Below, piece by piece: positions 1-6,331 of a DNA stretch of 7,523 nucleotides. Within the stretch, counting starts at the first letter, position 1; each line of letters begins with the position of its first letter. Source of the DNA: an uncultured Alistipes sp. (GTDB lineage: Bacteria; Bacteroidota; Bacteroidia; Bacteroidales; Rikenellaceae); the NCBI GenBank assembly GCA_904502075.1, contig CAJGDL010000084.1, forward strand, positions 1 to 7,523. Reading direction: 5' to 3'. The notes beneath the pieces are model-generated. The model saw only the letters and a program-made list of their open reading frames with translations, ran no database searches and was not told the origin of the DNA. The translations under genes were made by a program, and so were the position numbers.

Positions 1-1223
1 GCAATGGTTTGGCCTCCGACCCGGACATAGAGAGCCTCCTTGCGCAGACGATCGCCTCCGCATTCAGGGCAGAGGGTTTTGCCCGTGTAGCGCGCCTTCA
101 TCACGCGGAATTGAATCTTGTGCCGCTCCTTGTCGATGTATTGGAAGAAGTCGTTCAGGCCGTGGAAATAGTCGTTACCGCGCCACAGCAGGAGTCGCTG
201 TTCGTGTGTCAGTTCGTGGTAGGGGGTGTGGATCGGGAAGTCGAATTGGTAGGCCGTGGCCACCAGGGCCTCCTTCCAACGGCGCATGGTTTCGCCTCGC
301 CAACAGGCAATGGCATCTTCGTAGATGGTCTTCGACTTGTCGGGCACGACCAAATCTTCGTCGATGCCCGTCACCTTGCCATAGCCCTCGCACAAGGGGC
401 AGGCCCCCAGCGGGTTATTGAAACTGAAGAGGTGCTCGGTCGGGCGCTCAAAGGTGATGCCATCAGCCTCGAAGCGGGAGGAGAATGGTTCGAGGCGTTC
501 GCCGTGGAGAATGGCGCAGTGGCTGTTGCCAAATTCGTAGGCGCGGGTGATTGACGAGCGCACTCGACTCATCGTATCCTCGTCGGGGGTGAATTTCAGA
601 CGATCGACCACCAAATGGATCCCCTCTACCGGGGTTGTATCATCCACCCCGGGGATGAAATCTTCGATCAGGCGCACCTCTTTTCCGTCATACAGACGCA
701 TCAGGCCCTCCCCGAGGTAGAGGGTTAGTGCTTCGATCAGGCTCTCTCCTGCTTTCAGGTGCAATGGGAAGAGGATATGTACCCTCTCGCCTTCGAGGTG
801 GTCGGCCATCCATGCCGCCACGTCGTCGACCTCGTAACACCTCACCTCACACCCCGTGACGGGCGAGAAGGTATGGCCGATGCGGGCGTAGAGGAGTTTC
901 AGATAGTCGTAGATTTCGGTCGTGGTACCTACCGTGGATCGGGGGTTACGCGTATTGACCTTCTGCTCGATGGCGATGGCCGGAGCAATCCCCTCGATGA
1001 GGTCTACATCGGGCTTCGTGACACGCCCCAGGAATTGACGGGCATAGGCCGAAAGGCTCTCCACATAGCGACGCTGCCCTTCGGCAAAGATCGTGTCGAA
1101 GGCCAGGGTCGATTTTCCCGACCCCGAAAGCCCCGTGACCACGGTCAGCGTATTGTGTGGAATGCGTACCTCGATATCCTTGAGGTTGTGTACGCGTGCC
1201 CCTTTTATATAAATTTCACCCAT
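1..1223 (-). CDS. uvrA: UvrA, excinuclease ABC subunit A, N-terminal 407 codons (partial)
   Basis: This is the DNA-damage recognition ATPase of nucleotide excision repair, a cytoplasmic dimer that loads UvrB on lesions. The frame is open from the ATG at 1223 to the left edge, so the gene is cut after 407 codons; the family is usually about 940 residues. Residues 31-39 read GLSGSGKST, the Walker A loop of the first ATPase half. The stretches GQRRYVESLSAYARQFL (about 49-65) and NTRNPRSTVGTTTEIYDYLKL (90-110) are typical of UvrA. The phrase FSFNNPLGACPLC with Cys275 and Cys278, plus CPEC with Cys385 and Cys388, is the insertion zinc-finger module. The signature and Walker B motifs lie beyond the edge. 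The gene follows yigZ on the same strand after 112 bases filled by a repeat element that reaches the start codon. I see no TAnnTTTG promoter in that gap, so transcription may come from upstream. Confidence 0.97.
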   Translation of the reverse strand, partial: MGEIYIKGARVHNLKDIEVRIPHNTLTVVTGLSGSGKSTLAFDTIFAEGQRRYVESLSAYARQFLGRVTKPDVDLIEGIAPAIAIEQKVNTRNPRSTVGTTTEIYDYLKLLYARIGHTFSPVTGCEVRCYEVDDVAAWMADHLEGERVHILFPLHLKAGESLIEALTLYLGEGLMRLYDGKEVRLIEDFIPGVDDTTPVEGIHLVVDRLKFTPDEDTMSRVRSSITRAYEFGNSHCAILHGERLEPFSSRFEADGITFERPTEHLFSFNNPLGACPLCEGYGKVTGIDEDLVVPDKSKTIYEDAIACWRGETMRRWKEALVATAYQFDFPIHTPYHELTHEQRLLLWRGNDYFHGLNDFFQYIDKERHKIQFRVMKARYTGKTLCPECGGDRLRKEALYVRVGGQTI

Positions 1224-1340
1224 TTCGATTTACGATTTACGATTCACAATTATTTGGCTTATGCACCCGAATATTCTTGGGAAATAATCCAACGACAAGG
1301 AAAATAATTGTGCATTGTGCATTGTGCATCGTGAATTATA
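1221..1340. repeat. Intergenic element 1 with inverted 7-base repeat arrays
   Basis: The gap between yigZ and uvrA is almost wholly repeat. At the uvrA side, 7-base units run from the start codon outward: CATTTCG, ATTTACG, ATTTACG and ATTCACA (1221-1248). At the yigZ side four units AATTGTG, CATTGTG, CATTGTG and CATCGTG fill 1306-1333, and the array abuts the yigZ stop codon at 1336-1338. The arrays face each other: CACAATTATT at 1245-1254 is the exact reverse complement of 1303-1312. Bases 1289-1312 are identical to 4253-4276 in element 2. No coding capacity of its own is seen. It could be a miniature mobile element or an extragenic repeat; the sequence alone cannot decide. Confidence 0.75.
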
Positions 1341-1941
1341 GACTCTCCTCCACCTCGGCCCCTTCGACTTTGCGGAGTTTTCCGACCAGCCGCTCGGATT
1401 GCGAGCGGCGAATCCTCAGGCGCATGGTGCAGAGGTTGTCGAAGAGTTGCTCCTCGATTTGGGGCTGCTCCTCCTTGACGGCCTTCATCACATCGTTCAT
1501 GACGATATAGGGGAAGCGGACGGTGATCCGATCGTCTACCGTGCGCTCCACGATTTCGGCTACCGACAAGACCTCCTGGGTCGCCTCCTTGTAGGCGGCA
1601 ATCAGGCCGGGTACTCCCAACTTCGTGCCGCCGAAGTAACGCACCACCACCACCAGGCAGTTGGTTACCCCGGCCGAGAGCATCTGCCCCAGGATGGGTC
1701 GTCCGGCCGTTCCCGAGGGTTCGCCGTCGTCGTTGGCGCGGAATTGTTCACCCTGCGGGCCCAATCGCCAGGCGTAGCAGTGGTGCGTGGCATCGAAATA
1801 GCGCTTGCGCAACGCATCCAATGCCTCGCGGATCTGCTCCTCGTTCTCCACCGGGTAGGCGTAGGAGAGGAATTTGCTGCTTCGCTCGCGGTTGTAGGCT
1901 TCGGCCGGAGCGGCCAGGGTCAAGTAGCTGTCGTTCTCCAC
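1336..1941 (-). CDS. yigZ: IMPACT/YigZ family protein (UPF0029 with DUF1949)
   Basis: This 201-residue protein belongs to the IMPACT/YigZ family, a widespread conserved family whose bacterial members have no settled biochemical role; the eukaryotic IMPACT protein modulates translation control through GCN1. Residues 20-125 are the UPF0029 domain, with ATHHCYAWRLG (51-61), the signature DDGEPSGTAGRPIL (71-84) and VVVVRYFGGTKLGVPGL (97-113). Residues about 137-195 fit the DUF1949 ferredoxin-like C-terminal domain. The length matches the family. The start is GTG at 1939-1941; a stop codon lies five codons upstream in frame and no ATG is available near the N terminus, so the GTG is the best choice. 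It begins 7 bases after the lepB stop, so it is almost certainly co-transcribed with lepB and dapB. No Shine-Dalgarno sequence is visible. Confidence 0.93.
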   Translation of the reverse strand: MENDSYLTLAAPAEAYNRERSSKFLSYAYPVENEEQIREALDALRKRYFDATHHCYAWRLGPQGEQFRANDDGEPSGTAGRPILGQMLSAGVTNCLVVVVRYFGGTKLGVPGLIAAYKEATQEVLSVAEIVERTVDDRITVRFPYIVMNDVMKAVKEEQPQIEEQLFDNLCTMRLRIRRSQSERLVGKLRKVEGAEVEESL

Positions 1942-1948
1942 CGCAGGA

Positions 1949-3313
1949 CTATTTTACCGTACGAAACATACGCTCCCAACGGATGTTGGCCGGGAACTTT
2001 TTGGCCGGGTCGAGCGAGAGCCACACCACGGCGGCGCGTCCCACGACATGATCCTCGGGGACAAAGCCCCAGTAGCGCGAGTCGGCCGAATTGTGGCGGT
2101 TGTCGCCCATCATCCAATAGTAGTCCATTTGGAAGGTATAGCGGTCGGTCGCCTCCCCGTTGATGTAGACCGTGCCGTTGGCCTCCACCTGGAGGTCGTT
2201 GCCCTCGTAGACATCGATGCATCGACCGTAGAGGGCGAGGTTGTCGGGCGTGAGGAGGATCGTCTCTCCGCGCTTGGGGATCCAGATGGGGCCGTAGTTG
2301 TCGGCATTCCACCCCTCGCGGCCATCGTGCGGATAGACGGCTGTGGAGGTTCCCTGTTCGCTATAACGCTCCACCGAAACCACATTCTTGAGTTGGCGGA
2401 GGGCCGTGGCGGCGTTGTGAGTGAGCGACATGTAGTAGATGCCGCTTGTGGGGTTGTACTGATACTCCGTGATGCCGAGGTGCTGCAAGGCGTAGTCCGA
2501 GAGGGGTTGATTGACCACCACGGTGTGGAAGAATTGCCGTTCGGAGGGAGCCTCCTGCCTTACCCCGTTGATGTAGATCTCCGAGTTGGCGATGCGCAGC
2601 GTGTCGCCCGGCAGGGCGATGCAACGCTTGATGTAGTGCTCGCGCTTATCCACGGGGCGAGCCACAACCGTGTAGTCGTTGAAGAGTCTGCGGCGTGCCT
2701 CCTCTTTGCCATACTGCTCCTCGCCCATGCGCAGGATGTCGTAGTAGGTGACATTCTGACGCTCCAAGAGCACCGTATCTCCTGCCGGGAAGTTGAAGAC
2801 CACGGCATCGCCACGCTTCACCTTGCCCAATCCCTTCAAACGATGGTAGGGCCACTTGATCCACTCCGAGTAGGATTTGGTGGTCTCAGATCCGGGCATC
2901 GTGTGGTGTACCAAGGGGAATGAGAGGGGCGTATTGGGCATCTTGGGGCCGTAGGCCACCTTGCTCACATAGAGGTAGTCGCCCACCAGGAGCGACTTCT
3001 CCATCGACGAGGTGGGAATGGTGTACATCTGGAAGATGAAGATGTGGATGAGCGAGGCCACCACCATGGCGAAGATGATGGCATTGACCCATTCGTAGAT
3101 GAATTTATAGAGTCGACTCTTTTGGCACCAACGCTCGTTGTGACGCCCCACATAGCGATAGAAATAGCGTGTGATGTAGAGGTCGAAGATCACCACCTCG
3201 CCCAAGAGTAGCCACCAATTGCCTGTCCAAAGGACAAACCAAAGCAGGTAGAGGAGCGACATCAGGGTAAATCCCACCCACTTGTTTTTTAAAATTTGTT
3301 TTATCTTATTCAT
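1949..3313 (-). CDS. lepB: Signal peptidase I (LepB), large Bacteroidetes type
   Basis: This is the membrane-bound serine/lysine protease that removes signal peptides from exported proteins on the outer face of the inner membrane. From the ATG at 3313 it is 454 residues. Hydrophobic segments lie at about 14-30, 33-48 and 76-96. IPTSSMEKSLLVGD follows, with catalytic Ser103 just before Met. Then come RGDAVVFNFPAGD (167-179), YIKRCIALPGDTLR with general-base Lys229 (227-240), and MGDNRHNSADSRYWGFVPE (402-420). Two long insertions, one between the second and third motif and one of about 160 residues before the last, make it longer than E. coli LepB (324 residues); this is common in Bacteroidetes. 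An in-frame ATG at 3343 would add ten residues (MNRRTLIGNE). I prefer 3313 because MNKIKQILKNKW resembles family N termini and the bases before it are A-rich. The gene follows dapB with 60 bases between. Confidence 0.96.
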   Translation of the reverse strand: MNKIKQILKNKWVGFTLMSLLYLLWFVLWTGNWWLLLGEVVIFDLYITRYFYRYVGRHNERWCQKSRLYKFIYEWVNAIIFAMVVASLIHIFIFQMYTIPTSSMEKSLLVGDYLYVSKVAYGPKMPNTPLSFPLVHHTMPGSETTKSYSEWIKWPYHRLKGLGKVKRGDAVVFNFPAGDTVLLERQNVTYYDILRMGEEQYGKEEARRRLFNDYTVVARPVDKREHYIKRCIALPGDTLRIANSEIYINGVRQEAPSERQFFHTVVVNQPLSDYALQHLGITEYQYNPTSGIYYMSLTHNAATALRQLKNVVSVERYSEQGTSTAVYPHDGREGWNADNYGPIWIPKRGETILLTPDNLALYGRCIDVYEGNDLQVEANGTVYINGEATDRYTFQMDYYWMMGDNRHNSADSRYWGFVPEDHVVGRAAVVWLSLDPAKKFPANIRWERMFRTVK

Positions 3314-3373
3314 TTCGTTCCCAATGAGAGTTCTTCTATTCATTGCCGATAGGCGGTTTTTCGTTGCTCTTTT

Positions 3374-4087
3374 TTATTGCAACAGATCCTCCATGGTGTA
3401 GACTCCCACCTTGCCACACAAAAATTCGGCCGCAACCACGGCACCTTCGGCCAGCGTGCGACGGTTCTTGATCTCGTGGCGCAACTCCAATTTGTCGTCG
3501 GCCGACTCGTAGGTGATGGTGTGAATGCCAGGAATCATCCCCTCGCGGATCGAGGTGATGGCGATCTGATTCGCTTCGGCCGTGGGCTCGTTTACCCACC
3601 CCTCTTTGCGGTCGAGCTCGCAGAGAATCCCCTCGGCCAAAGTGATGGCCGTACCGCTCGGGGCATCCTTCTTTTGGGTGTGGTGTACCTCCTCGATTGC
3701 CACCTCATAGTGGTTGAAACGGTTCATCAACTTGGCCAACTGACGATTCAGACGGAAGAGTAGATTGACCCCGAGCGAGAAGTTCGAGGCATAGAAGAGG
3801 GCGCTCCCCTGCGCTTGGCAGTAGGCTTCGAGCTCCTTGAGTCGCTCGGTCCACCCCGTGGTGCCACTCACCACCGGGACCTTGCACTCGATGCACCGTC
3901 GGAGGTTTTCGTAAGCCGTCGAGGGGGTGGTAAACTCCAAGGCGACATCGACCCCTTGGAGTCGCTCGGCTGTGAAGTCGTGGGTATTCTCTTGGTCGAT
4001 GATAAGGGCCACCTCATGACCTCGCTCCCGAAGGAGTTTTTCGATCTCGCGGCCCATCTTTCCGTATCCTATAATCGCTGCTTTCAT
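3374..4087 (-). CDS. dapB: 4-hydroxy-tetrahydrodipicolinate reductase (DapB)
   Basis: DapB reduces the DapA product to tetrahydrodipicolinate with NAD(P)H, in the cytoplasmic pathway to meso-diaminopimelate and lysine, feeding peptidoglycan synthesis. The protein is 237 residues. IIGYGKMGREI (5-15) is the Rossmann nucleotide-binding loop, VVSGTTGW (72-79) and ASNFSLGVN (100-108) are further conserved loops, and EEVHHTQKKDAPSGTA (132-147) is the catalytic signature with His135/His136, Lys140 and the substrate-binding SGT. The frame stays open upstream to an ATG at 4141, but that extension (MYLCLLNRTELKTKLTTE) runs through the predicted promoter at 4131-4160, so the ATG at 4087 is the start. 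dapB next to lepB is an arrangement I recall from other Bacteroidales. It heads the probable dapB-lepB-yigZ operon. Confidence 0.96.
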   Translation of the reverse strand: MKAAIIGYGKMGREIEKLLRERGHEVALIIDQENTHDFTAERLQGVDVALEFTTPSTAYENLRRCIECKVPVVSGTTGWTERLKELEAYCQAQGSALFYASNFSLGVNLLFRLNRQLAKLMNRFNHYEVAIEEVHHTQKKDAPSGTAITLAEGILCELDRKEGWVNEPTAEANQIAITSIREGMIPGIHTITYESADDKLELRHEIKNRRTLAEGAVVAAEFLCGKVGVYTMEDLLQ

Positions 4088-4130
4088 CTCTGTTGTAAGT
4101 TTCGTTTTGAGTTCGGTACGATTCAACAGA

Positions 4131-4160
4131 CAAAGATACAAAATAATTCACAATTCACAA
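4131..4160 (-). promoter_or_regulatory. Bacteroidetes-type promoter of dapB
   Basis: On the minus strand TATCTTTG (4138 to 4131) matches the Bacteroidetes -7 box TAnnTTTG. A TTG at 4160-4158 lies exactly 19 bases upstream, the usual spacing for the -33 box. The -7 box ends 43 bases before the dapB ATG. The TTG lies inside one of the 7-base repeat units of element 2 (CATTGTG, 4162-4156). Confidence 0.72.
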
Positions 4161-4283
4161 TGCACAATTCACAATTAGGCTGACGCGCCGGATGTTTAAT
4201 TGGTGATATTCGGAATTGGGCTGACGCGCCGGAATATTTGCCGAGTGTATTCCCAACGACAAGGAAAATAATTGTGAATTGTG
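4149..4283. repeat. Intergenic element 2 with inverted 7-base repeat arrays
   Basis: Four 7-base units CACAATT, CACAATG, CACAATT and CACAATT run from 4149 to 4176. Two inverted units, AATTGTG twice, occupy 4270-4283, six bases before the stop codon of the hydrolase gene at 4290. The 14 bases 4163-4176 are the exact reverse complement of 4270-4283. Bases 4253-4276 are identical to 1289-1312 of element 1. The interior is unlike element 1 and holds a two-copy direct repeat. No protein is encoded. A fold of the inverted arms could act as an inefficient terminator for the hydrolase gene, but the loop of about 93 bases argues against a standard one. Confidence 0.75.
4173..4233. repeat. Two-copy direct repeat with 41-base period
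   Basis: The 15-base word GGCTGACGCGCCGGA occurs at 4178-4192 and again at 4219-4233. With the preceding AATTA or AATTG the match extends to 20 bases with one difference (4173-4192 and 4214-4233). The copies are GC-rich islands in an AT-rich gap and sit inside element 2 only; element 1 has no copy. Confidence 0.8.
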
Positions 4284-4289
4284 AATCGG

Positions 4290-5069
4290 TTAAACTTCTT
4301 TCAGAAACGAGAGCGAGGCTTCGTTGAAGAATTGTTTGTTGTCGATGTTGCAGACGTGGCCGGCATCGGGGACGATGATCATGCGGGCCTGTTCGCCTCC
4401 TCGACGGAAGGCTTCGTGCACCTGGGGCAGGAAGAAGTAGTCGTCCTCGCCCATTAGGTAGAGGGTGGGAATCGAGAGTTGCTCCTTGAAGAGCGAACCC
4501 ACCTGATCATTCAGGCGGCTCACCATCTTAAAGACCTTCATGAAGTTCTCGAACGATAGGCGGCGTGCGCTGCGCAGAAACAGGGCGGCCGAGCCTTTGT
4601 AGCGGGCTTGGGGCATGAGGGTTTTGGCAATGACCCACTTCATGAGGTTGTAGGGGACAACATGTTTCACCAGGTTGGCCAAACGCAAGAGCATGCGCGA
4701 CTCCCAACAGAGTTCGGTGACGGCTCCGGCCAGCACCATCGAGGTGACGCGCTCGGGGTGGCGATCCGCAATAAAACGCACTACGATGCTTCCGAGCGAG
4801 AGCCCCATGAAATGAGCCTTTTCGATTTTGAGGTGTTCGACCACCTCCATCACTTGGTCGGCCTGGCTCGAGAAGTCGAAGAGGGTGTGTCGTGCCTCCT
4901 TGCAGTCGGTGGAGGATCCGTGGCCTGCCAGATCGACAAGTAGCAGGTTGAAGTGGCGGGCAAAATCGGTGATTTGGCGAAACCAAACCTCGATGCTGCC
5001 TCCTGCGCCGTGGATCATCACGATCCATTGTCGCCCCTTGCCTCTGTCGAATACCTTATAATTGAGCAT
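4290..5069 (-). CDS. Alpha/beta-fold hydrolase
   Basis: This is a 259-residue alpha/beta hydrolase of the MhpC/BioH-like group; the substrate cannot be read from the sequence. VMIHGAGG (17-24) is the oxyanion loop, LVDLAGHGSS (44-53) the following conserved turn, and MGLSLGS (88-94) the nucleophile elbow with Ser91. LYLMGEDDYF (203-212) provides the acid Asp (209 or 210), and PDAGHV (234-239) holds His238, so the catalytic triad is complete. Residues about 120-190 form a helical lid. There is no signal peptide, so it is probably cytoplasmic. The frame is open to an ATG at 5120, but a -7 promoter box at 5096-5089 lies inside that extension, so I use the ATG at 5069. It is divergent from truA. 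dapB, downstream on the same strand, has its own promoter, so this gene is probably a separate unit. Confidence 0.9.
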   Translation of the reverse strand: MLNYKVFDRGKGRQWIVMIHGAGGSIEVWFRQITDFARHFNLLLVDLAGHGSSTDCKEARHTLFDFSSQADQVMEVVEHLKIEKAHFMGLSLGSIVVRFIADRHPERVTSMVLAGAVTELCWESRMLLRLANLVKHVVPYNLMKWVIAKTLMPQARYKGSAALFLRSARRLSFENFMKVFKMVSRLNDQVGSLFKEQLSIPTLYLMGEDDYFFLPQVHEAFRRGGEQARMIIVPDAGHVCNIDNKQFFNEASLSFLKEV

Positions 5070-5088
5070 AGCCACTTTTTTGCGCCGG

Positions 5089-5096
5089 CAAAGGTA
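5089..5096 (-). promoter_or_regulatory. -7 promoter box of the alpha/beta hydrolase gene
   Basis: TACCTTTG on the minus strand fits the Bacteroidetes -7 consensus TAnnTTTG and ends 19 bases before the hydrolase ATG. At 19-20 bases upstream no clear TTG is seen (the bases are TGCG-like), so the -33 element is weak. The position rules out the upstream ATG at 5120. Confidence 0.6.
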
Positions 5097-5178
5097 AAAA
5101 AACTCTTGGGATATTCGCATATCTTGCTAAAAAATGAGATCAAAAGACCAATCTCCAAGAAAGGAAATGGGTAAAATC

Positions 5179-5209
5179 TTGTCCAATCCGCCAAAAATAT
5201 TTAACTTTG
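5179..5209 (+). promoter_or_regulatory. Bacteroidetes-type promoter of truA
   Basis: TAACTTTG at 5202-5209 matches the -7 consensus TAnnTTTG. TTG at 5179-5181 lies 20 bases upstream, an acceptable -33 spacing. The ATG of truA at 5230 follows 20 bases after the -7 box, which implies a short leader and rules out the in-frame ATGs at 5134 and 5167. Confidence 0.68.
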
Positions 5210-5229
5210 TCCTACTTAAACGAGATGAA

Positions 5230-6009
5230 ATGCGCTATTTTTTGGAGTTGAGTTATTTGGGAAAGGCCTATTGCGGGTGGCAGCGTCAGCCTGCCCAGCC
5301 CACCGTGCAGCAGACGATTGAAGGGGTGCTCTCCACCCTGCTGCGCGAGAAGATCGAGGTGGTCGGAGCCGGTCGCACCGACACGGGGGTCAATGCCTCC
5401 TTCTATGTCGCCCATTTCGACACCACAACCCCCATTGAAGACATCGATTTCCTCTGCTACAAACTCAACCGCACCCTGCCCGGCGATATCTGCGTGAAGG
5501 GCATCCGGGCGGTGAAGCCCGAGGCGCATGCGCGTTTCGATGCCCTCGAGAGGGAGTATACCTACTTCATCGAACCCTTCAAGAACCCCTTTGCCCGCGA
5601 CCTGACCTGGCAGTACTATGTGCCGCTCGACTTGGAGCAGATGCAGCGTGCGGCCGAGAGTCTGCTGCGCCACAAGGATTTTACCTCGTTTGCCAAGCTC
5701 AACTCGAACAACAAGACCAATATCTGCCGCCTGACCCATGCCTCTTGGGAGGTTGATCCCTATGGCATGTATATCTTCACGATCCGGGCCGACCGTTTCC
5801 TGCGCAACATGGTGCGTTCGATTGTGGGTACGCTGGTCAATGTGGGGCGCGGACGCTATACGCCCGAGGAGTTCGAGGCCATCATCGAGGCACGCGACCT
5901 CTCGCGCTCGAGTGCCGGAGCCCCGGCCCAGGGCCTCTACCTGAGTCGTGTGGTCTACGACGAAGCCATCTACCTGGAGCCCCTCGAGCCCCAACCGCAA
6001 GAAGACTAA
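5230..6009 (+). CDS. truA: tRNA pseudouridine(38-40) synthase TruA
   Basis: TruA converts uridines 38-40 in the anticodon arm of many tRNAs to pseudouridine. The 259-residue protein starts with MRYFLELSYLGKAYCGWQRQ, the family N terminus. AGRTDTGVNA (47-56) carries the catalytic aspartate Asp51. FDALEREYTYFI (near 100-111), DFTSFAK and FLRNMVRSIVGTLVNVGRG are the remaining conserved blocks, and the C terminus ends with the family pattern APAQGLYLSRVVYD followed by an acidic tail. The length is normal for the family. The frame is open upstream to 5134, but the 32 extra residues are not TruA-like and are crossed by the promoter at 5179-5209. It is divergent from the hydrolase gene and is followed after 36 bases by a small membrane-protein gene, probably in the same transcript. 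Confidence 0.97.
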   Translation: MRYFLELSYLGKAYCGWQRQPAQPTVQQTIEGVLSTLLREKIEVVGAGRTDTGVNASFYVAHFDTTTPIEDIDFLCYKLNRTLPGDICVKGIRAVKPEAHARFDALEREYTYFIEPFKNPFARDLTWQYYVPLDLEQMQRAAESLLRHKDFTSFAKLNSNNKTNICRLTHASWEVDPYGMYIFTIRADRFLRNMVRSIVGTLVNVGRGRYTPEEFEAIIEARDLSRSSAGAPAQGLYLSRVVYDEAIYLEPLEPQPQED

Positions 6010-6045
6010 AAGACACAATATTGTATCACTTAAAAATTTAAAGTT

Positions 6046-6225
6046 ATGTTACTCTATTTAGCCGGTTTGATCTGCGCCGTTTGGTGCGTGTTCGACATCC
6101 TGAAGAAGCCCATTACGCTGCCCGGAAAGGTACTGACGACTGTGGCCGTTCTCCTGACGAGTTGGCTTGGTATCCTCGTCTACTATCTGTGGGCTCGCCA
6201 CCACCTGACCGAGTGGTTCAAGTAA
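6046..6225 (+). CDS. Small two-helix membrane protein, PLDc_N-like
   Basis: A 59-codon frame runs from the ATG at 6046 to a TAA at 6223-6225. It encodes a hydrophobic stretch (about residues 2-18, LLYLAGLICAVWCVF), a short polar turn with two lysines (FDILKKPITLPGK, 16-28), a second hydrophobic stretch (about 29-49, ending GILVYYLWAR) and a charged tail HHLTEWFK. The pattern W-x3-D-I-L-K ... L-G-x2-YY-x3-R resembles the PLDc_N family of small membrane proteins found in Bacteroidetes, which occur alone or as a leader on phospholipase-D-like nucleases; the function is unknown. The ATG is preceded by an A/T-rich leader typical of Bacteroidetes starts. It lies between truA and a strong terminator, so it is probably the last gene of the truA transcript. 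The family assignment is from pattern memory. Confidence 0.75.
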   Translation: MLLYLAGLICAVWCVFDILKKPITLPGKVLTTVAVLLTSWLGILVYYLWARHHLTEWFK

Positions 6226-6264
6226 ACCGCTTGCTTTCGTATGGCCGAATCCGCCCGGACTGAA

Positions 6265-6310
6265 AAACCCCGAATGGGCATACTTCGAAGTATGTACCCA
6301 TTCGGGGTTT
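6265..6310. terminator. Two-way rho-independent terminator with a very long stem
   Basis: AAACCCCGAATGGG (6265-6278) is the exact reverse complement of 6297-6310. Between them lies a perfect 16-base palindrome, CATACTTCGAAGTATG (6279-6294), and a two-base bulge (6295-6296). Together they give a stem of about 20 pairs. On the minus strand the stem is followed by five T residues, on the plus strand by TTTCTCT. It sits between the convergent small membrane-protein gene and surface-protein gene and should end both transcripts. Confidence 0.9.
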
Positions 6311-6331
6311 CTCTATTGGGGGCGCAACCGC

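Noticed and set aside
759..1307. Plus-strand open frame across the uvrA start and the repeat element
   Set aside because: It is antisense to conserved UvrA coding sequence including the Walker A region, and its tail is translated repeat.
2048..2923. A 291-codon open frame on the plus strand opposite lepB
   Set aside because: It is antisense to a clear signal peptidase gene, its translation resembles no family and is rich in Val/Asp/Gly from the complementary codons, and it has no promoter.
3314..3343. Upstream ATG adding ten residues to LepB
   Set aside because: The added MNRRTLIGNE is not like family N termini, and the inner ATG has the A-rich context preferred in Bacteroidetes; the choice is not certain.
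3363..3383. Hairpin GTTGC...GCAAC over the dapB stop codon
   Set aside because: The stem is only 5 pairs and no T run follows on the minus strand, so it is not a credible terminator.
4149..4283. Possible CRISPR array
   Set aside because: The repeated unit is only 7 bases with no spacers, and the two arrays are inverted relative to each other.
5212..6018. A 268-codon open frame on the minus strand opposite truA
   Set aside because: truA is fully supported by motifs in this span; the reverse frame is open only because of the high GC codon use.
6015..6024. Palindrome ACAATATTGT between truA and the small gene
   Set aside because: It is 10 AT-rich bases with no second copy or recognisable operator pattern, so it may be chance.
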